DNA of 64,000 nt from positions 1-64,000 of the forward strand of contig JANFAH010000019.1 of NCBI GenBank assembly GCA_024663395.1. The letters run 5' to 3'. Positions within the stretch are counted from its first letter, which is position 1. Every line of letters begins with the position of its first letter. Below are positions 1 through 11,187 of this stretch, piece after piece. The position numbers and the translations under genes were made by a program. Under the pieces are notes generated by a model. The model did not search any database. It was given only the letters and a program-made list of their open reading frames with translations, and was not told where the DNA came from. The stretch is from Pisolithus tinctorius. Lineage: Eukaryota; Basidiomycota; Agaricomycetes; Boletales; Pisolithaceae.

Positions 1-264
1 GAGTGTTTTTCACACTGCTGTAGCACCACATGAAAACTGAGTACTGATCAATGATAACAAAATCAATTGATAATCATATCCCTAATTTCACAACAGATGG
101 CTGTGCAAAGACAATTTACATATTTGCAGTGGGAAGCGAGGGGGAGGGGGTAATGAGTAAAATGATAATGGGGAGGGGAGGCAGCAAGTAGTAAATGAAG
201 CTGAAATACTCCATAATATTATCAGTACTACAGAATGACAGAAACATGAGATTGGACTTACAGG

Positions 265-1088
265 CTACATTGCCTGTGACTCTGAGTCAGACCCAGCTTT
301 GGACTTGCCTTGTTTGCTGTGGCCTTTGCCATTGGCAGCACATCCTACCCCTTTGGCAAATCCATGGGCATCCAACTCCTTCTCCAATAACATCAATTCT
401 TCATCTTTGCTCCTGTGTAAATGTGCCTCATGGTTCATCAGCCAACCATAGAACAACTCATCCTCTTGAAGCTGAGGAAGACCATGGTCAGAATACATTC
501 CCAACCAAAATTCAAGTTCATCCTCACTGAGCAACTGATTCTCCTCTAGATGGTTCTGCACCTGATCAAGAGTCTGAACTCTGTGTTTCATACCCTTGAG
601 GTGCCAGGTTGCAAGGATAAGTTGGTGGTGGCTTCTTTCTGAATTAGCATACTTTTCCATGACCATGTTGGTGAGGATGTTGTCTGGAAGAGGTTTGACT
701 CCACATATAAAAAGTTCTTTCATCTTCAAATGTTATCAGTATAGAGTTAGGAGTATAATGATGAACTTACCTCCTGAGGGGTGAATTCAGATGAAGTATT
801 ACAAGATGAGCCAATGCAGCTCATGAGGAAATCTGGGTAGAGGCATCACTTGGAGAGTTCTGATGCATGAGGTTTCTGATAAGGCTTGTATTGCATACTG
901 GGGCCATATGTGGCACATTTCCCAAAGGCACCTTTGCCTTTGGAAGTTGACTCTATATTTTCAGAAGATGGAGAATCCAAGCAAGTTGCAGAGCTAGCAG
1001 GACTGCCAGGGGATGTTGTAGCTTCAGCAAGCATTGCAATTTGATGTTCAATGACCAAGCTCCAAGTCCACAGGGTTCCATGCAGCAT
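265..1088 (-). pseudogene. Hypothetical spliced gene, one in-frame stop
   Basis: Two minus-strand open stretches join through an intron at 724-770. The intron has a GTAAGT donor, a CTAACTC branch-like site and a GAAG acceptor. The second exon (723-265) starts MKELFICGVKPLPDN and ends in a Lys/Gly/Ser-rich tail, KGHSKQGKSKAGSDSESQAM. Its middle is acidic and rich in Glu/Leu, and no domain is recognised. Upstream, the same frame runs back to 1088 but crosses a TGA at 846-848, so the protein is either broken there or begins after it. A further minus-strand stretch at 1093-1326 could be an earlier exon. The clean intron suggests that it was once a real gene. It abuts a Plavaka element and could be a passenger or a host gene. 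The function is unknown. Confidence 0.35.
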
Positions 1089-1330
1089 GCAGTCAGTGAA
1101 GTGAAGCAGAGTTTGAAGGACTTAGGCAAATTTTTGTGTGAGCTCTGAAGGATGCATCATACATATTAGAAAAATGCAGGATGACTTTGAAGATGTGCAT
1201 CCTTTCTATCAGGAAGAAAAGTAAGTACTCCAATACTTCTGAACCTCTTGAAATTTGAATGCTAACCATACCATCAAGCCTCAAATGTCCCCTGTGTTCT
1301 GCCATGTTGCCCTCCATTGAGGCCATTTGG

Positions 1331-4017
1331 ACTCATTTACAGAATGACTCCCATCCACAGATACAACTACCTCATCCACCTGCATTTCATGCTCCCTTGC
1401 AGGGTGAAAATCAATCAGCACAATTCCATCCTTAATTGAGTTATATCTATGGGAAGGGACTCAACATGCTTGAATGGCTTGCAAAGGATGAATTTGAAGC
1501 AGGTTGTCAACAAAACTCCTACTATCCATTTTTTGACAAGGGAGAGTGGGAGTTGGCCAGGTTTCTTTGTGACAATTTAACCCAAGCACAAATCACTTGG
1601 TTTCTGAAACTTGATTGGGTATGTCATTCTACCATTCATGTGCTGTTACTAACAAAGCTTTCAGTTCAATGAGCAAGAGAGGCCAACATTCAAAAATGCT
1701 TCAGAACTCCTTGCATGGATGGAAGCTCTCCCAAGGGCACCAAGATGGCATTGTACCAAGATCAACATGGATAATTATGTCACAGTCCATCCAGTCTACC
1801 TGCTCTGGCAAGACACTCTTGAGACTGTTGAAGAACTATTTGGCAATCCAGTGTTTTGTAACCACATGTCCTATGATCCACATGAGGTATTTGTTGGTGC
1901 TGACCATGAATATGGTGAATGGATGACATCAAGGGAAGTGTTCAAAATCCAGGTGTTATTCTCATACATTCGTTATATGTAAATAAAAACTGACTAAAGG
2001 TTTGATCAGGATCAGCTGCCAACAGGAGCAACCATTGTCCCAATCATTCTTGCTTTGGACAAAACACCAGTAACATGCCATACTGGCAACCTTGAAATGC
2101 ACCCTTTGTTCTTGACTATTGGGAATATACAAGCTGACATTCATATGAAAGTGACCATGCATGCTTGGACCTGCATCACTTACATGCCTATTGCCCAATT
2201 TGCCACTCACTCTGATTTCATGTCAGTTCTGCAAGCCAGGCTTTGGCACCATTGCATGGACATCATCTGTGCAAACTTGAAGGTCACAGCATCTCATGGA
2301 AAGTTCATGGTGGATGCATCCAGTTATCAATGGTACTGTTTCACACCCCTTATTTCTCACATCACCAACCTGCCAGAGCAATTGATGATAGACTGTGTCT
2401 CACAGAGCTCATCCCCAGTGACATTGGCTACTAAAGCAGACTTTGGTGATCCACAACCATTTGTCCCCTGCACTGCCATGTACATGCTATGAGCCATTCA
2501 TGAAATCAGTCATACTCAGCACTGCGACCCATGGAAGGTGCCAGAATTTTTACAGGCAGCAAAACTGGTTGGGCTGAGTGGTGTCCACCAGCCATATTGG
2601 TGAAATTGGAGATTCGCTGATCCAGTGGTCTTTCTTACCCCTGAAATTTTACATACCTTCCACAAGTTCTTTTTTGACCACATTCTGGATTGGTGCAAGG
2701 AACTTCTCAGGAAAGATGAACTTGACTCCCATTATTGGAGTCAACACAAACATGTTGGTGCCTGTCACTTCTTCATGGGGGTGTTGCACATTAAGCAAAT
2801 GACTTGCCAGGAGCACAGAGATGTGCAGCGGACCATCATTGCATCCATTGCTGGTCCTGCTGATCAAGATGCTGTTCATGCCATCCATGCTATCATCAAC
2901 TTCATTTACAGAGTGCAGGCACCTATTTTCACAGACACTTCCCTAGCTGATATGGTCAACTTGCTTCAAGAATTTCATACATACAAGGGGAGCATTATTG
3001 CATTGAACACATGCCAGATGGACCACTTCAAAATTCCTAAACTCGAGCTAATGCACAGTTTCACATCAGCTGTCCAGAATGTCAGCAATTTGATACAATA
3101 CATGGCTGATGTTAGTGAGTGACTGCTCATCACTCATTGCAAGAACCCTTTTGAGAAGACAACTTGCCAATGTCATGATTTTACCCATCAAATCATCCAG
3201 ATCCTAGATTGTGAAGAAACCACATGGCTGTTCAGTTTGTTTGTGCTATTGCATCAACATGGATGTTCCCTTTCCAATGTCATAGATGATGAGTACAATG
3301 AGGTCATAGATATCAACCCTATGCTTGAATGGACCACCTGCATCTCTCCTGAGGACCAGCAGAAGTTCAGCAGCTCTTGTCTCATTCACAATCACTTCCT
3401 CAAGGGCATAGTCTCTGATGATGCCCATGCTGCTCTCCATGTAAATGTTGTGCCAACGTACAAGACCAAGACTTTTGCATGGGTACATGAAATGTACCTC
3501 CTGCTGTACTTCAAACACTATGTTCACATATACCTCTCTGGTCTCGCAATCTCTATTGACAACTCCACTGTATTCCTTTTTGATTTCTGGCACACTTTCC
3601 ACCTTCAGCTACTCTCATGTTTCAAGATATGCAAGGTCTTGCTGAGCCAGCAAGTGCAGGCTTTCCCTCCCTCTGAGAAATACCCTTGTGGTTATTCTGA
3701 CATTGTTATGGTACACATGGACAGTCCAGGTGAGTATTTTGTATCAGGCTTCATGGATATATACTGATTCTCCAACTAGTACCCTGCATAGTCCAAGTTT
3801 GCACTGTCTTCAAGTTCTCTTGGAAGGCCTCCATTCAAGACCCATGTTTTGATACCCCCCTCCTTTACATTGAGCTTTTTGATATTGTTGAGTTTCCAGA
3901 GGAGATACTGAGGATGTACAGGCTGAGATGCAGATATTTCGACATGCCATCATCACAGCAACAGGTTGGGGAAATTTTACCCATCACAGATGTCATCCAT
4001 GCAGTTGATTCCTGTGT
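1331..4017 (+). pseudogene. Plavaka-type DNA transposase, degenerate
   Basis: Successive plus-strand fragments read as one transposase of the Plavaka group (basidiomycete cut-and-paste elements related to the KDZ assemblage). Segments in order: NASELLAWMEALPRAPRW and the VHPVYLLWQDTLETVEELFG block (1665-1952), DQLPTGATIVPIILALDKT (2010 on), TPEILHTFHKFFFDHILDW (about 2637), and a C-terminal part ending near QAFPPSEKYPCGYSDIVMVH (about 3660). Two family-like introns are still visible at 1619-1664 (TACTAAC branch) and 1953-2009. Stops interrupt the frame near 2490, 2603 and 3120, and frameshifts occur, so it is inactive. Terminal inverted repeats were not found. Its 3' end is cut by the LTR-like element L1 at 4022. 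The match is by motif memory and no alignment was run. Confidence 0.75.
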
Positions 4018-4021
4018 ATGG

Positions 4022-5873
4022 TGTCACACACCAAAGGTGTTGTGGACATGGTTACAGCTGACTCTGCCTAACTCGTCAATGAGTTGTGCACAATGCCCAT
4101 GCCATGCAGATGAAGACTAAAGGCCTCATGCGTAGAAAGACTACTGGACATTAACAGTCATCCTTTGCACAAGAATGAGTCATCAGTGCTAAAGAGAAAA
4201 GAGGAAGCAAGTTAAGTGTGCATTAAAGGTTTTTAGCACCCATGTATGGCATTCTGGTTTTTGTCGTATCTCTGCCATTTCCAAAGATATCAACTCCATT
4301 CTCACACTCGCTTAAAGTGCTCAGCCCCACAATTCTTCCTTCCAAATTTGGAGAGGATCCTCACACCCTATGCATTTCTACAGCACTCCATCCATCAGAT
4401 GCTCATTTCACTAAGACCATCAATCATGGCCACCTCTTCATCAATCATCTCGCTTGTCTCATTTGCCAGAGACAGTGGCTATGTATATCTGCCAGGCATT
4501 CCCACCAGCTTCCATCCTGAAGCCCCCTGGTTCATCCCATCATTGTCAGCCCTGTCCCATCCCATGCAGCTTGGTCAGTGCCTTGTCAGTATGACTTCCA
4601 GAAGGATGTTCTTTGGTCACCTCAGGTCTGTCACTCAGTTAGAAAGGTCTTATGTGGTCATTTCACTCTCCCCTCTTGATGAAGCATATGGATCATTCCT
4701 CCCTGCTCCCTGCACCATCTTTATTCTGGTCTTGTCCATCATTCTTCCCACATTGCGACAGCTGCAGTATAATCTACTGTTCTCCAGCCTCCCTGATCGC
4801 ATTCATGATGAGTATGACGTGCATCTTGCCTTTTTACTGCAAGATCCAGCAGAAGGCATCCCCCCTTCTCCTCCTTCTCCATCAGAGCCCTGTCCATGAA
4901 GTTTTTGTTAACTTCACTGAGAGGATGGAAGGGTGGGAGACATGATCGCTTATGCTCCCATTGCCCCACAGACCCCCAATGCCCTAGCCCCCTTTGATGC
5001 CTGACTCATGCCCTTCAGTTCTGGAATTAATACTTCCATGTCTGGAAACACTGTCCATCTGTCATGCCATCTTTGGATCTAGAGATGTCTCCACTGAGAT
5101 CTAACTTGCATCACCACCCCCTAATGTGATATCAGTGCGCTTACTCAGTTTCTGACTCCATTTGACTCATTCTGTGATGTTTTGACTATCCTTGACTCGT
5201 TCATTGCCAATACTTACCAATCCTCTTTGCTTGCTTACTTTTCATTTCTCACTTACTCATCATGATTACTCAGTCCTTACTCATTACTTACCAAGTGTTT
5301 GTGCCTTGTTTGTCACAAGCTGTGCTCCCCCCACAGTATATAAACCCCCATGTACTTAGCTACCAAGAAGCAATCGACAAGTGAATCAGAAGCCATTCAC
5401 TCAGCAGTCAGTTCAGTGCCTATCTCATCGTCGACAGTTGAGGCTCCACAAAGGGGTCTATCTGTCATCATTCATATACTTGGTAGTTGAGGCTCATTCA
5501 GAAGAGTCTATCTGCCATCCTTCATCATCTGAAGCTTCCTCTTAGTCAGCGGTCTTGCTTAGTCATCCATCCACTCCTGCATAACTCATCATCGACTTGT
5601 GCCAGTAGCATGTCTTATCAAAGTCCTTCATCCCAAGTCCTTTTGGCTGAACACCTTCACTCTGTTCAGCATCCCCCATCCAATCATCACTTGCTTGTCT
5701 TCTCCTGCATAACTTGTCATCAACTTGCACTAGGAGCACCTGCCATTGAAGTTTCCCCCTCTTAGATTTTTCTGCAGTCCAGGTTCTGTGGAGGCACACC
5801 ACCACTCACACATCATTTGTCTTTTGTGTTGGTTTTGGTTGGTTATAACCACCTTTCCACACTTTGACTCACA
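4022..5873 (+). mobile_element. L1: LTR-like element (solo-LTR form), TSD ATGG/ACGG
   Basis: This is the first of nine copies or fragments (called L1-L9 here) of one element. It begins TGTCACACACCAAAGG, ends CTTTGACTCACA and is about 1.85 kb. The flanks are ATGG (4018-4021) and ACGG (5874-5877), a 4-bp target duplication that differs by one CpG transition. TG...CA ends and a TATA box at 5337-5344, about 540 bp from the 3' end, fit a solo LTR with a long U3. A +220 ATG opens a 92-codon frame (4242-4520), overlapped by a second frame (4246-4899). Both recur in other copies. Downstream of the TATA box are two repeated modules (GTTGAGGCTC...GTCTATCTG, and CTCCTGCATAACT...ACTTGTGCC). No internal region with gag/pol is linked to any copy, so a non-autonomous element is also possible. 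Confidence 0.8.
5002..5344 (+). promoter_or_regulatory. L-family promoter: bZIP-like sites plus TATA box
   Basis: TATATAAA lies at 5337-5344. Upstream are TGACTCA at 5002-5008 and 5163-5169, TTACTCA at 5141-5147, 5253-5259, 5266-5272 and 5277-5283, and a near match, TGACTCG, at 5193-5199. TGACTCA is the classic Gcn4/AP-1 site. TTACTCA is a variant half-match. The same cluster is visible on the opposite strand in L5, L7 and L9, and in L4 with mutations (TATA changed to GTATGTAA). This is inferred to be the U3 promoter of the element, with transcription running toward the ACTCACA end. Confidence 0.5.
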
Positions 5874-5940
5874 ACGGGACAAGACTTGACTGTAATGTTA
5901 CCTCCACTACATCACTTGAGGTGTACAACAAATTCTACCT

Positions 5941-6002
5941 TAATAACTACTCAGATAAGGAATGGTATTGCACCATAGCAGAGTATCTGTAGTTATTATT
6001 AC
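5941..6002. repeat. Imperfect palindrome
   Basis: The left arm TAATAACTACTCAGATA is matched by the right arm TATCTGTAGTTATTATTA, with about 26 nt between them. The stem is AT-rich with one bulge. It could be a hairpin or the remains of a very small inverted-repeat element. No target duplication was identified. Confidence 0.5.
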
Positions 6003-6039
6003 TTGAATCAATGCATTCCCTGCCTTATCTGCCTAATCA

Positions 6040-6600
6040 CTAGTACTGATCTGAAACATAATCATAAATGCTGAGGTCTGTCATCCCAAAAGATCTCCAC
6101 CAATCACAAGCCTCCATCTTGTGGTTGTAAGGGCATCTGTAAGGTGTCAAACCTTTGCTGACCACATATTTCATTTTGTTGTTTTGCAGATGCAGGCCAT
6201 ATCTTGCAAGATCCTTGGGTCCTTGGATGTTTGTGAAATGGTACGGCAGCTTGTACATATGGCAAATATGCTGAGATCTGAGACCCAGTGAGAACCTGTC
6301 ATATCCATACATAAGTGTAGATACCTATTTGTATGTACCATAGTTTACATGTTTAATTATGCTTATGGCACGCAGTGACTTGAACCAGGCTAGAGCATAG
6401 TTCCCCATAGAAATCACTACTGAAACTTTCTTGTTTGGATTCCTCAAATTGTTGTGATTATAAGATTTCAATGAAAATTTTCCATTGAATTCATTCCATT
6501 CCACTGGCTCTACAATGTTACAACCTCCTCTTGATACACATTGACTTATATCATACCACAGATACATCAGAGGGATGGGGAATGATGGAATTGCAGTCAC
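6040..6600 (-). pseudogene. Unrecognised ORF with one in-frame stop
   Basis: One minus-strand frame runs for about 187 codons, from MTAIPSFPIPLMYLWYDISQ to YDYVSDQY, broken only by a TAG at 6325-6327. The composition is Tyr/Asn/His-rich with Cys and Trp, and two parts contain CxxHK/CP..H patterns (YRCPYNHKMEACDWW). I do not recognise the family. It lies directly upstream of, and divergent from, the CACTA-like N-terminal region at 6656, so it may belong to that element or to a separate older insertion. Whether it was ever translated is uncertain. Confidence 0.3.
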
Positions 6601-7117
6601 AACCAGTCAGTGATGGGTTTAAACAGGTTTAAACCATTTTTTTGCTTCCTGATGTGTGCCAGATCTTGAAGGTGAAGTATATTGGTGTACATGCAGGAAG
6701 TACTGTAAGGGTGCCCAGAAGCCTCTGAATACCCTTGCTACTTGGTGGCATCACTTTTGTGATGCAGGCAAAGATGAAAAACAAGATGTTCATTTAGCAA
6801 GATGCTCTGACACCTTCTGTGCCTTTGTTGAAAGTAATAGACTTTCTGGTTCCAAGTGTCTTTCTGAGAATGGTCCTGATGGTGACTGCAACTCCTCCAA
6901 GCATCTCTCTCCAATGAGGATGACTTTGAGCTGAGTTCATTTTATGTATTCATTATGTTCCTATAAATCAAGACTACCAAGTTCTCCAGGTGCATGAGGA
7001 TTTGCCTTTACCTGCATCTCCCAATAGCATGCCTAAAGAGATGCACAAAGACTTTCCTCCTCCTGGCTCTCCCCATAATTTACCTGGGCAGATGCACAAA
7101 TGCTTTCCCCCTCCTGG

Positions 7118-7511
7118 TGTGATGAGACCTAACAACAGGGTTTGTTGTAGGCTTGCACCAAGAACCAAAAGAAGAAGTAAGAGGAAAGGTGAGGAGACAA
7201 GCTTAGAAGCAGGTGAGTTTAGATCTCAAAGACCCAAATGAACTAGCTTGGAGCTAGTCTGGGGATTGAGCAACAGTACTTATAGTATGATACATGTGGT
7301 AATGGTGAGGCATACATGAGGTCTGTGACATCATAGTGATGTCATAATGATATCATGGTGGAGTGGAATGTGCTAGAAAGCAGGCATGAGGTAGCAGCAA
7401 GGCAAGGCCTAGACTGGAGACTGGACCAAGTTCAGAGAGATAAGATAAGATGGAAAGATTAGATAAGACAAAAGGAAAAGGAGGGAAGAGGAAAGGGTAC
7501 ATATTGTAACA
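7118..7511. mobile_element. Solo LTR with TSD CCTGG
   Basis: A 394-bp insertion starts TGTGATGAGACC and ends ATTGTAACA (TGT...ACA termini). It is flanked by CCTGG at 7113-7117 and 7512-7516. Removing it restores the Pro-rich repeat frame of the host CACTA-like ORF, which independently confirms the ends. It has no coding content. Confidence 0.85.
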
Positions 7512-7543
7512 CCTGGCTCTCCCCATAATCCACCTGGGCAGAT

Positions 7544-8278
7544 TGTCAAGTCTGGGCCTACTCCAACCAACTCCGATGCTTAACAAGGTCTAGAGAGTGG
7601 TTCAGAAGCAAGTCTGACACAAAGGAACAGAGCTCCAACTAGCAGAGTGTTGGCAGGAATGAAGTCTGCTGGGACAAAGGCAGAGCAGAGTGAGGGCATC
7701 AGGTTTAGCTCATGTGCTACCCCCTTGCATGATCTCAGCCCTTGTATTTCAGAGGGAGAGTACAGACGGAGAGTTGGAGATAACTCCAACAGGCAGAAGT
7801 TGAAGACAGAAGGAGTAGGAACTAAGTTGATATTCATACTGAGGAATGGTGGAGTAGGATACATGCTTTTATACTACTACAGAGGTACAGTAACCAGAAT
7901 TGGAACTGACATATGGAGACCCAGAAATTTTCAAGCAAAAACTTCCTGGATGATGAATGAAGGGTAGACAGAGGACATATGAATGTGGAACATAGAACAT
8001 CCAGAAAAGGAAACAGTCCAGGCACTGGACCATGTGGTGTGCATGCTGCAGAGTACCTGACTGCATGCTGTCAGGGAGAAGTCCGAAGGTAGTCACATGA
8101 CTCCTCAGAGGATGGCCCACTTGGTCCAGTAGAAGAGCAACACAAGTCTGGCAACAGTCAGAGTGGAGATGGTTCATAACCAACAGAAGTTGGGCAGAGT
8201 TGGTGTGGAGTGAGTGAATGACTGGTGGAAGATGGTGTGGAGTGAGTAAGAACCTAGAGTGAATGCATGGTTATGACA
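7544..8278. mobile_element. Solo LTR with TSD CAGAT
   Basis: A 735-bp insertion starts TGTCAAGTCTGGG and ends GGTTATGACA, with a perfect 5-bp TGTCA/TGACA inverted terminus. It is flanked by CAGAT at 7539-7543 and 8279-8283. It sits 27 bp (excluding the duplicated CCTGG) beyond the previous solo LTR and differs from it in sequence, so two LTR families hit the same short repeat. Excision in silico restores the host frame. Small ORFs inside are not supported as genes. Confidence 0.85.
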
Positions 8279-8657
8279 CAGATACACAAAGACTTCCCCC
8301 CTCCCAACCCATGGAGAAATCCTCTCATCAATCTTGACTTGAATGAACTCACAGATTTCACCTCTACAAATCCCAAGCACATGTGAAGCATGGATTTCAT
8401 CCAGTGTATTTGGAATGCTTCACTTGGTGATGGGATGGGGCTTGGAGGAGAGTCTGTTGACTGGCTCTGCAATCCTCTGGTGGATGTCCTTGAACTCATT
8501 GATCCTTGTCAAAAGCTTGCCATCCAAATCTTCATGTCTCTTGAGCACTCATCAGAGTCTGCATATGAGAAGATACACATTAGCATTCATGCCTGTTTTC
8601 CAGGCTCTGAACTTCCCTCATTCTACCAGGTCAAACACCTCTTGTGGACCTAACTGA

Positions 8658-8702
8658 TGTGAGTCAAAGTGTGGTTCAGTGGTGAAAACCAACCAAAACA
8701 GA
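8658..8702 (-). mobile_element. L2: short end fragment of the L family
   Basis: TGTGAGTCAAAGTGTGG followed by a GGTGAAAACCAACCAAAAC-like stretch is the terminus seen at the ends of L5, L7, L8 and L9. The rest of the element is missing and the sequence passes directly into a 45-bp minisatellite. Confidence 0.6.
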
Positions 8703-8714
8703 CCCTTCCATCAT

Positions 8715-9175
8715 GTGTAGTCCTGAGAGTGGGACTAACTGATGTCAGCCACTGGGCCCTGAGGGTGGGTAGGCTGACATGTGAAAGAAGGTTTGGCTGA
8801 GGTCACCCCCATCCCATGAAAGTGGCATCAGCCAACATCACTGGTGGATGGCACCATCCCCTGAGAATGGCATTGGCTGACCTCACTCTTAGAGGGTCCT
8901 ACCCCCTGAAAGTGGGATTGGCTGATGCACCACTGGATGGTCCTACCCCCTGAAAGTGGGATTGGCCCACAGCATTGGTGGATGAACTCACCCCCTGAGG
9001 GTGGAGTGGGCTGACCAAACTAGGGGATAGTCCTACCCCTTGAAAGGATTGGTGGATGTCACCATGGGATGTAACCACCCACTGGAAGTGGGGATTCAGC
9101 TGACCTCACTGGTGGAACCACCCATTGAAAGTTAGATCAGCTGACCACACTGCCCTGTGGACTCACCCCTTTGGA
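8715..9175. repeat. Minisatellite, about 45-bp period
   Basis: About ten degenerate units are built around CCCCTGAAAGTGGGATTGGC and GGTGGATG. The TGAAAG/TGAGGG core recurs at about 8817, 8862, 8907, 8951, 8996 and 9041, a period of 44-45 bp. Each unit contains a short quasi-palindrome (CCC...GGG). No long ORF spans it, although 45 is a multiple of three. Confidence 0.75.
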
Positions 9176-9422
9176 GGTGTCATAGATGAACATGGCTGGG
9201 TGATGGGCATACTGATCTTGAAACTGAACCTCCATTATGCTCACCATGGCATGACATCCATTTCAGGTGGTGCTAGCTAGTAGTTGTATTTAAGAAATGT
9301 TATTGGCAACATTGTTTCAACCTGTAATACATATCTTTCCAAACTGTTGAAATAGTCCTGATGTTATGGGTATGACTAGAGTCACCAAGATTGCATAGGT
9401 ATTTACAAGGATTTCTAAGTAT

Positions 9423-9767
9423 TTACATCTTCACTTGTAGCCATGAAGATGTTCCTCTTTTTCCCTGTGTAAGGTGAATGGAATTTTCAGGGATGGAGAA
9501 AGTGAATGTCTTTGCTGGGAGGGAAGAGCCATCAGGCCCTTTTCCCTTTCCACAGTCAGCATAGCAACACTCATAAGAAATAAATTCCCCTGCTGACCCC
9601 CAATGCCACTTCTGCATGGTTGCACATTGAGGACATGCAACTGGCAAGTGATGACCCCAGGGCCTGAGATGCTTGTCAGTCCAGATATTCTCTTCTAATC
9701 CAGCTTTTCTTCCTGCCAAACAATCAAAATGATGTTTGAGTGCCTCCCAAGTTTGGCACAGTCCCAC
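9423..9767 (-). CDS. Unrecognised Cys-rich ORF (114 aa)
   Basis: The minus-strand ORF contains CPQCATMQKWHWG followed by YECCYADCGKGKG, i.e. two CxxC-type pairs (C..C about 27 residues before CC....C). This could form a zinc ribbon. The N-terminal part (WEALKHHFDCLAGRKAG) resembles nothing I can name with certainty. It lies 5' of the Harbinger Myb-like ORF on the opposite strand and may be part of another transposon. No introns or start-site signals support it as a host gene. Confidence 0.25.
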   Translation of the reverse strand: MGLCQTWEALKHHFDCLAGRKAGLEENIWTDKHLRPWGHHLPVACPQCATMQKWHWGSAGEFISYECCYADCGKGKGPDGSSLPAKTFTFSIPENSIHLTQGKRGTSSWLQVKM

Positions 9768-9937
9768 AAAGCATCCTTCACTGCATTTCTGACATGCAAA
9801 CCTTCAGGCACCATTCACCCTGCAAACATGAAGTCCAAGTTGTCAACTTCAGCTTCAGTTAAGAGGGTCATGTGATGTGGACTATCACATGCATCCACCT
9901 GAGGTATGCAACCATTGTCACCCAGTTACTGTGATCA

Positions 9938-11187
9938 TTGAATGTCTGGCTCATCTGCAGGATCAACCTGCTCATTGTGCTTGCATGGCCTTACAATAAA
10001 TCCTCTAGACCCACAGAACCCCCTGCCTCCCCCAGGACCCACAAGAAAGTTGCAGTATGGACAACAGAGGAGGAAGGCATGCTACTGGATTCCTTGGCCT
10101 CTCATCTTTCACAGGCTGGTGATGGGAACTTTAAGAAGGTTACATGGAATGCTGCAGCAGCCCACATGGCCAATAATTATCCACCAGGTCCAGATAATGG
10201 TGATAAGACAGCTGAATCATGTGAGTGGAAGTTCAAGGTGGTAAGTTGTATCATTCTTTTTTTTTTTGCCTTGCTAACAATTATCCAGCTAAAAAAATCC
10301 TACTACACCATCGCTGATCTTAAATTGGTGGCCTCTGGCTTTGCTTATGATGAGCATGGTGCAATGATCTCACTGGACAATGCTGATCTTTGGGATTGAT
10401 ATGTAAAGGTAATGTAGTTTTTTTCTTGTTGGATCATCCACAAACATCTGGTCAGGTGCACAAAGATGCAAAGCCATTTCACAATTCTGGGTTCCCCCAC
10501 TTCACAAGCATAGAGCTCCTTCTCCCCTCACATGGCTGAGGTTGGTTTATCTACTGGCCACATGCCACTACTGCACCTTCTACAACCATGACCTTTGCCT
10601 TTGATACTCCTGCCTCTACCACACCCCCCACTGCTTTGACTATTTCTACCTCCCCTCCCTCCCTCTCCCTCCTCGACATGATACATGCTCTCAACACACA
10701 CCATCATGAGGACACACAGTCTATGGATCCAAATTTCATCCCCCCTTCCACACCATCAAGCTTTTTGTTGCATGCATCAGCCAGGTCATCATTGTCATCA
10801 GCTGTCACCAGCATCAGTCACAGAAAAAGGAAAGCCAAGTCCATTGTGATGTCTGAAAGTGGATTGAAGCACTCTCAGCCCCCATCAGCCAAAGTGCATG
10901 CTGAAGAAGATTGCAATTCATCCATTGCTGCCATCACCTCCAAGCTTGATAACTTCATGCATGTGATCACTGCCCCATTGCCCCTGACACCCCTGCCACC
11001 CATTACCAATCCCCTTGTCAATGCTACCATGGACTACATCAACAACATGCTGCAGCTCTCAACAGACAATCAGATTGACATCAGTGACTACTTCCTCAGT
11101 GTGACCCTGGATGAAGTGAATATCTTCCTCAAGCACCAGGAGCTGGTGAAGTGGATTTGGGTGCAGCATCAGCTGATGAAGTACTAG
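9938..11187 (+). pseudogene. PIF/Harbinger-associated Myb/SANT-like protein
   Basis: The frame carries a trihelix/SANT-like module: AVWTTEEEGMLLDSLASHL, then VTWNAAAAHMANNYPPG and KTAESCEWKFKV. It continues after an intron (10241-10288, GTAAGT donor, GCTAAC branch, CAG acceptor) with SYYTIADLKLVASGFAYDE. A second intron at 10409-10455 leads to VHKDAKPFHNSGFPHF. A Ser/Thr/Pro-rich linker with an RKRKAK basic patch follows, then a C-terminal helix pair (10588-11187). In this family such a protein accompanies the DDE transposase encoded on the other strand at 11,384-12,697. The gene is nearly readable, but there is a TGA just before the second intron and a frame change after it (about 10,500-10,590). 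It probably bound element ends in the nucleus. Confidence 0.65.

Larger units (their letters stand above)
6656..8657 (+). pseudogene. CACTA/Tnp2-like transposase 5' part, split by two solo LTRs
   Basis: The first block, VYWCTCRKYCKGAQKPL (6656-6934), has the Cys-rich start seen in fungal CACTA/Tnp2 ORFs. Next comes a Pro-rich tandem repeat built on GSPHN.PGQ.HK.FPPP. When the two solo LTRs (7118-7511 and 7544-8278) and one copy of each 5-bp duplication are removed, the repeat reads through in frame into NPWRNPLINLDLNELTDF. It then continues to WNASLGDGMGLG, RNPLVDVLELIDPCQKLAI and FPGSELPSFYQVKHLL, matching the pre-catalytic region of basidiomycete Tnp2 proteins. A stop near 8386 and a one-base shift near 8640 break it. 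A fragment of the L family follows at 8658. The catalytic domain is not present here. The family call is from motif memory. Confidence 0.55.
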
